In this document: positions 8,165 to 17,136 of the stretch, in pieces
Numbering within the stretch: the stretch's first letter is position 1
Layout: the number at the start of each line of letters is the position of its first letter
Assembly (NCBI GenBank): GCA_016235455.1
Contig: JACRKZ010000106.1
Span: 1-63,768 of the forward strand
Source: Armatimonadota bacterium
GTDB taxonomy: Bacteria; Armatimonadota; UBA10988
Direction: 5' to 3'
DNA: 63,768 nt
Program-made: the position numbers and the translations under genes
Notes under the pieces: generated by a model
The model's database searches: none
Told to the model about the DNA's origin: nothing
The model's input: only the letters and a program-made list of their open reading frames with translations

Positions 8165-10255
8165 ATGCGGCAGAGTCTCAGGGCAGCGGTCCTCCTAATG
8201 CTGTGGAGTGTCTTTGGACCGGGCCGACTCGCGGTCTGCGCCGCGGAGCCAACGTTGGTCGGCCACCGTGCCGAAGGCACGTCGACCGACACCCTCTGGA
8301 ACCAGGGCGCCTGGATCAACGCCAGTGCGGCCGAGGCCACCGAGGACCTTTCGGCCACGCGCCTCTACGCCAAAGTGACGGCCGTGGCCGGCTGGTACAA
8401 GGCGGCCATCTACGCTGTCGCGGGCGGCGGCCTGCTGGCCCAGACCGCCGCGGCCAGGGCGCCGGCCGATGGCTGGCTGGAGCTGGCGTTGGCGACGCCG
8501 GTAGCGCTCAAGGCCGGCCAGCGCTATTGGCTGGCCATCTGGTCGGATGACGCATCGGCTAAGGTCTTCTGCGACCAGGGCGGCCTGACGCGCTGGCTGC
8601 GGCGCGATTGGGGCGAATGGCCCAACCCCGTCGCTCTGGTCGAGGGCGGCGCGGTGACCTACTGCCTCTATGCCGCGGGCGCCACGCTGCCGCCGGCGGA
8701 CGCCCAGCCGCCGGTCAAGCCGTCTGAGCGCATCCTCGCCGGCCATACCGTCCAGCTCGACGCGCAGGGCAAGATCATCCCGTGGGACACGCCGGTAGCC
8801 AAGGCTTACGACCAGTTCCTGCGGCGGCGCTGGCAGTTCATCAAGACCAAGGTGCCGCCCGCACCGGGTCCGGCGCCGCGTTCGGACTATCCGCAGTACT
8901 TCTTCTACGACGGGTATACGACCAAGGACCTGGACATCAGGCCCGACAACTGGATGAACGATGTCGGCGAGAAGATCCCCAACTGGTTCGAGTCGGCTCG
9001 GCTGTACTACGCCTACACCGGCGATGCCGAGCCGCTGGCCATCGTGCGGCGCATGATCGACTACAGCCTCGACCACGGCACCAGTCCGGCCGGGTTCGCC
9101 TGGCCGCGCTTCCCATACACCACGACCAACTACGGCGACACCGAGTTCCGAGGCTTCCATGGCCCGTTTGCGCTGCACGAGACGCACACCGACCACGCCG
9201 GCGACATGGGCCTGTCGTACTACCGCTTGTACCAGCTCACTGGTGACGCCAGGTACCTGCGCGCCGCGTTGGCCGTGGCCGACGCGCTGGCCGCGCACGT
9301 TCGCACCGGCAGCGAGACGGAGTCCGTCTGGCCCTATCGAGTGCGCATGGACACGGGGCAGATCACCGCGCAGTACTGTGCCAACTGGGCCGGTGCGGTT
9401 GGGCTGCTGGAGGCGCTGGTTGCGGCCGGTCAGGGCAACACCGCTGCCTACGTCGCCGCGCGAGACAAGGCGCGCGAGTTCGTGCTGCGCTTCCCCATGG
9501 CCAACGGCCGCTGGGTCGATGGACACACCGACAATGCGGTCACCGGCAACAGCAACCGCAGCAACATGAGCAAGAGCAACACCATGCTCTACCTGTTCGA
9601 CCACCCAGAGTTCGACCCCGACTGGCGCACGCACATTCCCCGCTACCTCAAGTGGACCGAGGACCTGTTCGTCACGCGCACCAACGACGGCGAGCCGGCC
9701 ACGTCGTTCGGCGCCAACGTGGTGGGCGAGCAGGACGGCTTCAACTACAAGATGGACTACCAGACGGCGAGGTATGCCGCCGAGTGCGCGCGCTGGTACC
9801 GTGCGTCGGGCGACGAGAGCTATCGCGAGAAGGCCTACCGCAGCTTGAACTGGGTGACCTACTGCAGCGATGCCGAGGGCCGCGCCACCGAGAGCCCGTA
9901 CTCACTGCACATCGCCACCTGGTGGTCGGACTGCTACGGCGAGTGCCCGCGCATGTTCTACCACGCGTTTGCTGCCATGCCCGAATGGGCACCACCGGGC
10001 GAGGATCACATCCTCTACAGCGCCGGCGTGCTGGCCGACGTGGCCTACGCGCCGGGCGAGGTGCGTTACACCGCGCGCGATGCGGTTGGCACGGAGTACC
10101 TGCGCCTGACCTTCCTACCGGCGACGGTCACGCTCGATGGCGCGCCGCTACAGCGCTCCGGCACGGATGGCTGGCAGGCGCGCGACCTGGGCGGCGGCGA
10201 CTACGCGCTGACCGTCAGGCACGCGCGTGCGGGCCAGGTGCGGCTGGCGCGCTAG
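8165..10255 (+). CDS. secreted alpha/alpha-toroid protein, possible polysaccharide-active enzyme
   Basis: The start is ATG 8165 (AAGGA seven bases upstream), giving 696 residues with a signal peptide ending near VCAAEP. Residues about 25-190 look like a beta-sandwich (QRYWLAIWSDDASAKVF). About 230-610 is a helical repeat region of the six-hairpin type: FESARLYYAYTGDAEPLAIVRR, HAGDMGLSYYRLYQLTGDARYL, MDYQTARYAAECARWYRASGD. The last 80 residues are beta-rich. Such toroids are shared by many glycoside hydrolases, lyases and epimerases; I cannot assign a family or substrate. Acidic and aromatic residues cluster around HETHTDHAGD. It ends tail-to-tail with the CARDB gene, sharing CTAG. Confidence 0.75.
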   Translation: MRQSLRAAVLLMLWSVFGPGRLAVCAAEPTLVGHRAEGTSTDTLWNQGAWINASAAEATEDLSATRLYAKVTAVAGWYKAAIYAVAGGGLLAQTAAARAPADGWLELALATPVALKAGQRYWLAIWSDDASAKVFCDQGGLTRWLRRDWGEWPNPVALVEGGAVTYCLYAAGATLPPADAQPPVKPSERILAGHTVQLDAQGKIIPWDTPVAKAYDQFLRRRWQFIKTKVPPAPGPAPRSDYPQYFFYDGYTTKDLDIRPDNWMNDVGEKIPNWFESARLYYAYTGDAEPLAIVRRMIDYSLDHGTSPAGFAWPRFPYTTTNYGDTEFRGFHGPFALHETHTDHAGDMGLSYYRLYQLTGDARYLRAALAVADALAAHVRTGSETESVWPYRVRMDTGQITAQYCANWAGAVGLLEALVAAGQGNTAAYVAARDKAREFVLRFPMANGRWVDGHTDNAVTGNSNRSNMSKSNTMLYLFDHPEFDPDWRTHIPRYLKWTEDLFVTRTNDGEPATSFGANVVGEQDGFNYKMDYQTARYAAECARWYRASGDESYREKAYRSLNWVTYCSDAEGRATESPYSLHIATWWSDCYGECPRMFYHAFAAMPEWAPPGEDHILYSAGVLADVAYAPGEVRYTARDAVGTEYLRLTFLPATVTLDGAPLQRSGTDGWQARDLGGGDYALTVRHARAGQVRLAR

Positions 10256-13200
10256 GGCTCATAGGGGAACGGCTCGAATCGCAGCCACTTGCCCTGCGCC
10301 GGCTTCCACACCAGGCGGTTGCGCGAGTTGGCATAGAGCGGCCCGACGCTCAGGTTCTCGTTCATCACCTGCAGGTAGACCGTGACCTCCAGGTTCTGCC
10401 AGTCGACGGCGTCGCCCAGCCGGTAGTAGGCCGAGCGCGGCGAGTACCATTGGCTGCGGTAGGTATGGCTCATTGTGCCGTCGCTGATCTCCACACGGTC
10501 CACGCGCACCGTGGTGCGACCGCCCTTGAAGCCCAAGCCCACGGTGACCTCCGTGCTGGGCAGGTCGATCAATGTCGTCTCCTCTGCTTTGTCCCCGGTG
10601 TGGCTGGTCCAGGTGCCCACCAGTTCGTCGTCGCCGTGCAGTTGGTTGGGGTCGACATCGCCCGTGGCCAGATTGACCACCGAGTTGAGTGGGTCGATGA
10701 GCTTGGCCAACTCGCCGGCGATCTTGCCGCCCTTGCTGCCGAACACCGCGCCGAGCAGGTCGTCGGTGACGGTCTCCCAGGCGCTGCTGATCAGGTCGGT
10801 CGGGTTCCACTGGAAGGAGACGTTCTCGCTCCAGAACACGCCTGGCGTGACGCCGATGGCCAGCCCGCCCAGGTAGGTGTGCGGATCGCCCTGCACCGAG
10901 TACGAGGTCAGCGCCAACGACGGCTTGAACTCACCGTAGAAGGCTTCTACCTTGTAGCCCTTGGACGAGGCAGAGCCGATCTCGAAACCCGGGTAGGACT
11001 CGCACAGCGCCCAGGTGAGCACATGCGCCCCGATCTTCGAGGTGGCCGGCGTGACCTGCGCCATGCTCATGTCGCAGGTGATCAGGTCGCCGGCGCGCAG
11101 ACTGCCGGTCGTGTGGTCCACCCGCTGCACATAGCCCTTCTTGAGCAACTCGATGCCGTAGTTCGCGCCGGCCATGATGCCGTCGATGCGGAACCGGCCC
11201 TGGGCGTCGGTTACCGCCGAGGACGGCGTGCCGGCCACCATGACGGTGACGCCGCTGAGTTTGACGGCGGCGGCCGAGGTCACCGTGCCCTGGATGCTGG
11301 CCTTGGGCGCTTCGGCCAGGGCGATGTCGGCGCGCGCCGTGCCATCGGCACCGGCCAGCCAGGTGCGGGCCAGCTCCGTGGGCAGGTAGCCATAGGCCCA
11401 GATGGTGACGCGGTTGGCGCCCGGCTCGGCCAGATCGATGCGGTAGTCACCGGTCTCGCGGCGATAGCTCACGCGGTTGTGCGTGCCCGAGAAGCCCACA
11501 CTGGCGCCGTAGGCCGGCGGCTTGCCATCCGGCCCCGTCAGCCGGCCAAAGATGGTCACCGGCCCGTCGAGCAGCAGCGTCACGTTCGTCGTCTGGCCCG
11601 TGGCTACGGCGAACGGCGCCGCCCACTTGCGCGCGTAGGGCTTGCCGTCGTCCACGTCCTTCTCGGCCGACAAGGCCTGCGCCCCGTAGCTCGCCGGCGG
11701 GAAGTCGTCGACCGTGGCCCGGCCGCCTGCGCCGGTGACCATGGACCACAGGCCCGGCAGCGTCACGCGGGCGCCGACGACCGCTGCGCGGCTGCCGCTG
11801 TCGAGGCACTCGACCACCAACGTGCCCCCCGGTGGCCGTACTCGCAGCCGCGACGTGGCCACGTTGTTGTCGCGCTGCCGGTCGCCGAGCCGGTCGTCGG
11901 GATCGACCTCGACTCGCAGCGTGTGTTCACCCAGGGGCACGTTGGTCAGGTCCAGCGGCCAGCTCACGATGGTGCCGCGCACGAGCTTGGCCCCGGCGGT
12001 GCCCGGCGCGTTCATGCTCCAGGGCAGTTCGGCCGCGGTCAGCGTGGGCGCGTTGGGCACGAGGTCGGCCAAGCGCTCTCCCAGCGCTTGCCCGTCGAGG
12101 CTTGCCACCACCTTCACACCGCGCATCCACCGCGCGCCGCGTGGGTTCTCCACCACCGCCGCCAGCCAGGTTGGCGACTGGCGCAGGCCGAAGCGTGCGA
12201 ACTTGGCGTTCGGCCGCACGTAGACGCGGCCCTCGAAGACCGCCGCATCGTTGAACCCGCGGACCGCCAGCTTGCCGTCAGCGCCGCGCTGCTGGTCGGC
12301 GGGCGCCAGGCCGTCATAGACCACGGCCTCGCAGCGCGCTTCGTTGTCGCCTTCGTTGGTCTCGTCCACGTTCTGGTCGGGGTCGACGGTCAGGCGCAGC
12401 GGCAGCCGGCCGAGCACGGTCGGCAGCTTGAGCAGCACGCGCTTGCCGCGCGGTATCTCCTGGGTGCCGGGCGTGCTGGCGCCCGAGGTGACGAAGCGCA
12501 GTGTGACCGGCACGGATTCGGAGTGACGCCCGCCGCGCAGCAGCGGCTCACGGTGGTGGGTGTCGTCGCGCCACACCCAGTTGAGCGTATGGCCGCCGAC
12601 CTCGATGCGGCAGCGCAGGTCGCCGTAGTAGTCGGCGCCGTCGTTGTACAGTTTGAGCCACAGCTCGAGCCCGTCATGCGCGGCGTAGGGCAGGTCGTAG
12701 CGCGGCAGCACCTGCTCCGAGGCGATGCGCAGTTCGCCGCGCAGGTTCGGCTTGGGACCCGCGGCCGGCGGCGGACCGTCGGGCGGCGGCGTGATCGTGC
12801 CGCCACCCGCGGCCGACGGCGGCGGGCCTTCACCGTCGAACGGCGTGCTGGTCGGCGCCGAGCCGCCGATGCCCAGGCCGCTGACATGGCCATAGAAGAG
12901 CCGCTCGCGGCCCGCGGGTACAGCGCCGAGCTTGAGCGATGCCGCCACCACATGCACCTCGCCGCGCGGGTCGACCTGGGCGGCGATGGCCGTGAACGAG
13001 CGGATGAACTCCGCCGCCTCGGTCTGCGTGGCGCCGCGGCCCAGCCACTGCGGCGCGCCGGGACCGTCGGGACCCAACGGCGTCACGGCCAGGGCGAAGC
13101 GAGTGGCCTCTAGCGTCCAGCGCCGCACCAGCACCACGGTGCCCTCGGGCCCGGCGGCCAGCACATAGGCGCCGCCGGCCGCGCGGCCCGCGGGTGGGGG

Positions 13201-14070
13201 GATGGGCCGGGCATTGAGTGGCGTGCCCGGCAGCGCGCCCAGCGGCAGACGCGCCGTGGTCAGCTCTTCGACCTGCTCATTGCCCATCACCGCCACGGAC
13301 TGCTGGCGCGCCACGTCGTAGGCCATGCTGGCGGGACTGGCCAGCAGTCGGCCGCCGAGTGGCGGCGTGGCTGGCTGCGCGAGCCAGGCCGTGGTCGGTG
13401 CGAGCGGCGGCAGGCCTGGGCGGCCCAGCACCAGCGGTGTCTCCATGCGGCCGATGCCCGTGGCGTAGACGCGACCACGCGTGTCGGTCAGCAGATCCGC
13501 TGTGCGCGAGGAGCCCAGCGTCTGGTCGCTGATGCGCTGCGCGCTCCAGTTCTTGGCGCGACGCACATGCAGCCACAGGCCCGCCTGGCCGCCGGTGCGC
13601 ACATGCGCCAGGACCATCGGCGTGTCGCCGGCATAGGCGGCGCGGAAGTAGTCGGGCGTAGCGCCGGCGGGGTAGGTGGCGGCGGTGCTGGGGCCGGTCC
13701 AGCTCGTGCCGTTGGCCGAGCGCCAGGCCAGCACTGTGTCCAGCCGCTCGAAACTGGCCAGGCAGGTCAGGTCACTCGCGCGACCGACGAGTTCCAGGTG
13801 GGTCACGCTGCCGGCGCCCTTGGGCGGGCTGAGCCGGGCCTCGCGCCAGCCGTTGCCCTGCCGCCAGAGGAGCAGCGGCACGGTGGTCGTGTCCTGGGCC
13901 GACGCCTTGCCCGAAACCACGGCGGCGACATGGCCCTGGCCGTCGGCCCAGACGGCCGAATGACCGCCGAGATCCCAGCCGACTGGACTGATCGGCTCCA
14001 GCAGGCTGGCGGTCGGTGCGGCCAGCGCGCCGGTGAGAGGCAGCAACAGCACGGCGAGGCGACGCGGCAT
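10252..14070 (-). CDS. large secreted CARDB / carboxypeptidase-regulatory-like surface protein
   Basis: 1272 residues with a signal peptide (MPRRLAVLLLPLTGALA). The first 400 residues are a beta-rich region with repeated WxxA-type strands resembling a propeller. A Gly/Pro linker around 415-435 leads to two CARDB-like Ig domains (about 440-600 and 620-760; DPDQNVDETNEGDNEA and DPDDRLGDRQRDNNVA are the typical ends). Three or more carboxypeptidase-regulatory-like beta-sandwiches follow (about 770-1020, with SSAVTDAQGRFRIDGI). The last 250 residues are unique. GGGGA lies seven bases before ATG 14070. No catalytic motif is seen; a structural or adhesive surface role is inferred. It follows the protease gene by 69 bp. 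Confidence 0.8.
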   Translation of the reverse strand: MPRRLAVLLLPLTGALAAPTASLLEPISPVGWDLGGHSAVWADGQGHVAAVVSGKASAQDTTTVPLLLWRQGNGWREARLSPPKGAGSVTHLELVGRASDLTCLASFERLDTVLAWRSANGTSWTGPSTAATYPAGATPDYFRAAYAGDTPMVLAHVRTGGQAGLWLHVRRAKNWSAQRISDQTLGSSRTADLLTDTRGRVYATGIGRMETPLVLGRPGLPPLAPTTAWLAQPATPPLGGRLLASPASMAYDVARQQSVAVMGNEQVEELTTARLPLGALPGTPLNARPIPPPAGRAAGGAYVLAAGPEGTVVLVRRWTLEATRFALAVTPLGPDGPGAPQWLGRGATQTEAAEFIRSFTAIAAQVDPRGEVHVVAASLKLGAVPAGRERLFYGHVSGLGIGGSAPTSTPFDGEGPPPSAAGGGTITPPPDGPPPAAGPKPNLRGELRIASEQVLPRYDLPYAAHDGLELWLKLYNDGADYYGDLRCRIEVGGHTLNWVWRDDTHHREPLLRGGRHSESVPVTLRFVTSGASTPGTQEIPRGKRVLLKLPTVLGRLPLRLTVDPDQNVDETNEGDNEARCEAVVYDGLAPADQQRGADGKLAVRGFNDAAVFEGRVYVRPNAKFARFGLRQSPTWLAAVVENPRGARWMRGVKVVASLDGQALGERLADLVPNAPTLTAAELPWSMNAPGTAGAKLVRGTIVSWPLDLTNVPLGEHTLRVEVDPDDRLGDRQRDNNVATSRLRVRPPGGTLVVECLDSGSRAAVVGARVTLPGLWSMVTGAGGRATVDDFPPASYGAQALSAEKDVDDGKPYARKWAAPFAVATGQTTNVTLLLDGPVTIFGRLTGPDGKPPAYGASVGFSGTHNRVSYRRETGDYRIDLAEPGANRVTIWAYGYLPTELARTWLAGADGTARADIALAEAPKASIQGTVTSAAAVKLSGVTVMVAGTPSSAVTDAQGRFRIDGIMAGANYGIELLKKGYVQRVDHTTGSLRAGDLITCDMSMAQVTPATSKIGAHVLTWALCESYPGFEIGSASSKGYKVEAFYGEFKPSLALTSYSVQGDPHTYLGGLAIGVTPGVFWSENVSFQWNPTDLISSAWETVTDDLLGAVFGSKGGKIAGELAKLIDPLNSVVNLATGDVDPNQLHGDDELVGTWTSHTGDKAEETTLIDLPSTEVTVGLGFKGGRTTVRVDRVEISDGTMSHTYRSQWYSPRSAYYRLGDAVDWQNLEVTVYLQVMNENLSVGPLYANSRNRLVWKPAQGKWLRFEPFPYEP

Positions 14071-14139
14071 GGTGACGTCCCCTGCGAGTGGACCCGAGCC
14101 ACTCTCAAGGAACAGTGTAGCGCGCAGCGTTTGGGCCGG

Positions 14140-15288
14140 CTACTTGCCAGCTACCTCCGGCGCGAAAGCGCGGATCATGTCCGACGATGCCACCCAGGCC
14201 ATGCGCAGGTTGGGTCCGACGATCATTGTCGCCAGGCCGACCACCTCGCCCTTGGTGGTGACCACCGGGCCGCCACTGTTGCCTACCTCGGCCACGATAT
14301 CGGTCTCCACCCAGCCCACGCGGCCGTTGTCGGTGCGCTTGGAGGTGACCTTGCCGCCACGAATGCTGATCGACGGCCCGAGCTGGTTGAGACTCGCCTC
14401 GCCGCCCATGGGGTAGCCAAATGCCGCCGTCTCGGCGCCCTCGGTGAGCGTACTCAGGTCACACAGCGGCAGGGGCTTGATGGCGCCAGTGTCGACCTTG
14501 AGCAACGCCAGGTCGTTGGGCGTGCCCGGTTGGCCGACCTTGAGCACCTTGGCGCTGAACTTCGCGGCGTTCGACTGGCCGGAGTTGTAGACGACCTTGA
14601 TGTCCTTGCCGTTGTTGAGCACGTGGGCGTTGGTCAGCACATACCCCGCGCGCGGCACGTAGCCGCTGCCCTCGGCACCAGCGTCCTCGGCCTTGACCCA
14701 CACCGTGGCGGCCTGCACGCGCTGGCGCACCTCGGCGCTGAAGTGCTCCTCGACGCTGAGCTGCTTGGGGATCGCCTTCCATACGGCCACAGCCACCACC
14801 ACCACGACCAGCAGTGCTCCAAAGCGCAGGAGGTTGCGCCACTTGGGCGGGTCGGGCGGCGGCAAGGCGATGCCGATTGGCGCGGCCTCGGCCGGCGGCA
14901 ACTGGACCGGCCTGGCGACCGGCTGGCGCGGCGGCGGCGGCGGAGCTACGGCGGGCGGCGGCGGCGCCGGCGCGGCGACGGGTGGCGCGGTGGCTTCGGT
15001 CGGTCGGTCGGCCTCCAGGATGAGCACCGCCGAGCCCACGGCCAGGGTCTGGCCGGGCCGGACGCGGAACGGCTCGCGTTGGGGCTGGCCATCCACGGCG
15101 ACGACCGCTTCGCGCGGCTCCACCATGATGGCGCGCGGCTCCACGCGCAGTCGCGCGCCGGGCGCACTGGGATCGTCGGGCAACAGCTCGAAGCCGGTCT
15201 CGGCGGTCAGCAACCGCCAGGTGCCCGGCTTGAGGTTGAGCTTGCGCCCGGCATTCGCCGCATCCATGCCCCGCAGATATACCGCCAC
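14140..15288 (-). CDS. membrane-anchored trypsin-like serine protease with FHA-like N-terminus
   Basis: The GTG at 15288 has AGGAG six bases upstream and is preferred to farther starts, giving 382 residues. Residues about 10-95 are beta-rich (PGTWRLLTAETGFELLPDD, VRPGQTLAVGSAVLIL) and resemble an FHA fold. A Pro/Ala linker follows (about 100-148) and a membrane helix (153-172). The outer domain is an S1C-like protease with His222 (TNAHVL), Asp259 (NDLALLKV) and Ser338 (GNSGGPV). No PDZ domain is present, unlike DegP. The topology puts the FHA-like part in the cytoplasm and the protease outside, so it could pass a signal across the membrane; substrates are unknown. Confidence 0.85.
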   Translation of the reverse strand: MAVYLRGMDAANAGRKLNLKPGTWRLLTAETGFELLPDDPSAPGARLRVEPRAIMVEPREAVVAVDGQPQREPFRVRPGQTLAVGSAVLILEADRPTEATAPPVAAPAPPPPAVAPPPPPRQPVARPVQLPPAEAAPIGIALPPPDPPKWRNLLRFGALLVVVVVAVAVWKAIPKQLSVEEHFSAEVRQRVQAATVWVKAEDAGAEGSGYVPRAGYVLTNAHVLNNGKDIKVVYNSGQSNAAKFSAKVLKVGQPGTPNDLALLKVDTGAIKPLPLCDLSTLTEGAETAAFGYPMGGEASLNQLGPSISIRGGKVTSKRTDNGRVGWVETDIVAEVGNSGGPVVTTKGEVVGLATMIVGPNLRMAWVASSDMIRAFAPEVAGK

Positions 15289-15443
15289 CGCCGACTCCTG
15301 GCTGCACCCATTCGCCACGCGCCTGCTGGGAACCTTCTCGCCCCGCCGCCTCCAGGGCGTGGACGGCTCGACGAGCGCCGGGCGCCGCACTTACAAAACC
15401 TCACAACGTTGAATGTGGCGAGACAGCGGTGCTTTGGGCCTGC

Positions 15444-15449
15444 TATAGT
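15444..15449 (+). promoter_or_regulatory. candidate -10 element for the PKD lipoprotein
   Basis: TATAGT, with GAGACA eighteen bases upstream as a possible -35 box, lies about 60 bp before the lipoprotein start in the divergent gap 15289-15510. The gap is locally richer in A/T than its surroundings. Confidence 0.35.
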
Positions 15450-15510
15450 CCATTCCAGCTATGGTCGGCAGTCCGTCAGGGGGCCACCGCCATTGCAGGA
15501 GGGTCTGAGC

Positions 15511-17070
15511 ATGGCACGTCAGGGTGCATGGCGCCGCGCGGCGCTGGCCGTTGGGATGGTTGTTGCGGGTTGGCTGGTGTCCGGCTGTGGTGCCGGGGCG
15601 CTGGGCGGTGCGGGCGGGCGGGCCGAGGGCTGGCCGACGGTCACGATGATTCCGTTCAGCGACCAGTGGGCGAGCTCGAAGCCCAGGTTCTTCGACATCG
15701 CCGACCAGTTGTTCCGGAACGACCTGCCGGCTGGCACCATTCAGTTCCGGTACGATCCGTCGCCCGCCGATCGGACGCTGGTTGGCGAGATCAAGGGTTC
15801 GGGCCTCAAGCCGAATTTCTGCTATCAGCTCAAGCTGATGGGCAAACCGGGAACGGTGAGCGGCGGCCTCTGGGGTTCCGGTGCGGACAATGCCACCAAC
15901 TACGCCATCCTAACCAACGCCCGCTGGTGGAAGTACAAGTCCGAGGTGCCCGCGTACGACACCTCCCCGACCGCGCAGGCCGCTCTGATGAATGACACGG
16001 AGTACCTGGACGGATGGGTTGCCGGGTACAACTACTTCGGCTACGTCATGACCGACGAGAACGGCACCATCAAGTACTTCGGCAGCGCCGCGGGCGCAGT
16101 CGAAGCGCCCACGGGCAGCGACGGCTGGGTACCGATCAAGGCGGACCACTGCTATCACATCACGGCCAAGACGGGGCAGAACAGCTTCATCGTCGCGACT
16201 GGGACGGTCAAGCAAGCCTATACGGTGAAGCGCACCACGGCCTGCTACCAGACGGCTGGCGCAGACCAGACCATCGAGCTCTGGTATGAGCGCGAGGCAG
16301 GTAACTCGGTCGACTTCGCGCTGTCCGCCGGTCTGCACGATGTCGTCCTGATGGTCACTGAGGAATCGTTCCACAACCAACTCGGTGGCCTCACCAACGT
16401 CGATGAGGGCGGCTACTGGCAGAGCACCTGGGTTAGCGATTGGACCACCAACGTGTCGCCCAAGACAGGTCGCGCTTGGACTCCCGTGCGCGGTGGAAGT
16501 ATCCGGTTCACCACGCCCAACACCGCCCCGACCGCGTCGTTCACGGCCACGCCGAGCGGCCTGTCGGTGTCGTGTGTCAGCACGTCGACCGACGCCGACG
16601 GGACCATCGCTAGTTACGCCTGGACCTTCGGTGACGGCGGCGTGGCCAGCGGCCCCAATGCCGCCCATACCTACGCCGCGGCTGGGACCTATACCATCGC
16701 TCTGACCGTGACCGACAACCTCGGCCTCCAGAGCACGACCACCCGGCAGGTCACCGTCGTCGCCGCGCCGAACAACGTCATGACCGCGACGGTCTACGTG
16801 ACCTGGCTGGGCAGCGTTGGCAAGTACCAGCCATACGCCAAGGTGACCGTCATGGCCAATGGCGCGCCGTGCGCCAGCGCCGTGGTGACGGGCCTGTTCA
16901 GCGGCGCGTTCACCAGCAAGGCCTCGGCCGTGACCACCAACGCCAGCGGTGTGGCTGAGTTCTATGGCCCGCCGCGCACCAAGTCCACGGGCGCGCTGAC
17001 GTTCCGGGTGACCAAGATCACCAAGACGGGATACACCGCTGCCGGCCTGCCGGTGAGCGGCAGCTACTGA
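15511..17070 (+). CDS. PKD-domain lipoprotein
   Basis: ATG 15511 is preceded by AGGAGG at eight bases. The 519-residue product has a lipobox (VAGWLVSGC, lipidated Cys near residue 25), so it is probably anchored in the outer membrane. Residues about 45-330 are a beta-rich region of unknown family. A PKD domain follows (about 345-430, DADGTIASYAWTFGDGGVASG and TYTIALTVTDNLG), then a C-terminal Ig-like domain (NASGVAEFYGP). PKD domains usually mediate binding to proteins or polysaccharides. It is read divergently from the protease and ends before a strong hairpin. Confidence 0.8.
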   Translation: MARQGAWRRAALAVGMVVAGWLVSGCGAGALGGAGGRAEGWPTVTMIPFSDQWASSKPRFFDIADQLFRNDLPAGTIQFRYDPSPADRTLVGEIKGSGLKPNFCYQLKLMGKPGTVSGGLWGSGADNATNYAILTNARWWKYKSEVPAYDTSPTAQAALMNDTEYLDGWVAGYNYFGYVMTDENGTIKYFGSAAGAVEAPTGSDGWVPIKADHCYHITAKTGQNSFIVATGTVKQAYTVKRTTACYQTAGADQTIELWYEREAGNSVDFALSAGLHDVVLMVTEESFHNQLGGLTNVDEGGYWQSTWVSDWTTNVSPKTGRAWTPVRGGSIRFTTPNTAPTASFTATPSGLSVSCVSTSTDADGTIASYAWTFGDGGVASGPNAAHTYAAAGTYTIALTVTDNLGLQSTTTRQVTVVAAPNNVMTATVYVTWLGSVGKYQPYAKVTVMANGAPCASAVVTGLFSGAFTSKASAVTTNASGVAEFYGPPRTKSTGALTFRVTKITKTGYTAAGLPVSGSY

Positions 17071-17097
17071 CCCTAACCAGGCGCTGGCCTGGGCACC

Positions 17098-17131
17098 GAT
17101 GCGCGGCGTGCGGGCTCGCACGCCGCGCATC
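17098..17131. terminator. bidirectional hairpin between convergent genes
   Basis: GATGCGCGGCGTGCG, loop GGCT, exact reverse complement. It lies between the PKD lipoprotein (+) and the hydrolase (-). No U-tract follows. Confidence 0.65.
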
Positions 17132-17136
17132 GTCGT

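Noticed and set aside
14140..15390. Longer start for the trypsin-like protease at 15390
   Set aside because: The added 34 residues are Arg/Ser/Pro-rich, extend into the divergent promoter region and have no ribosome site, while GTG 15288 has AGGAG at six bases.
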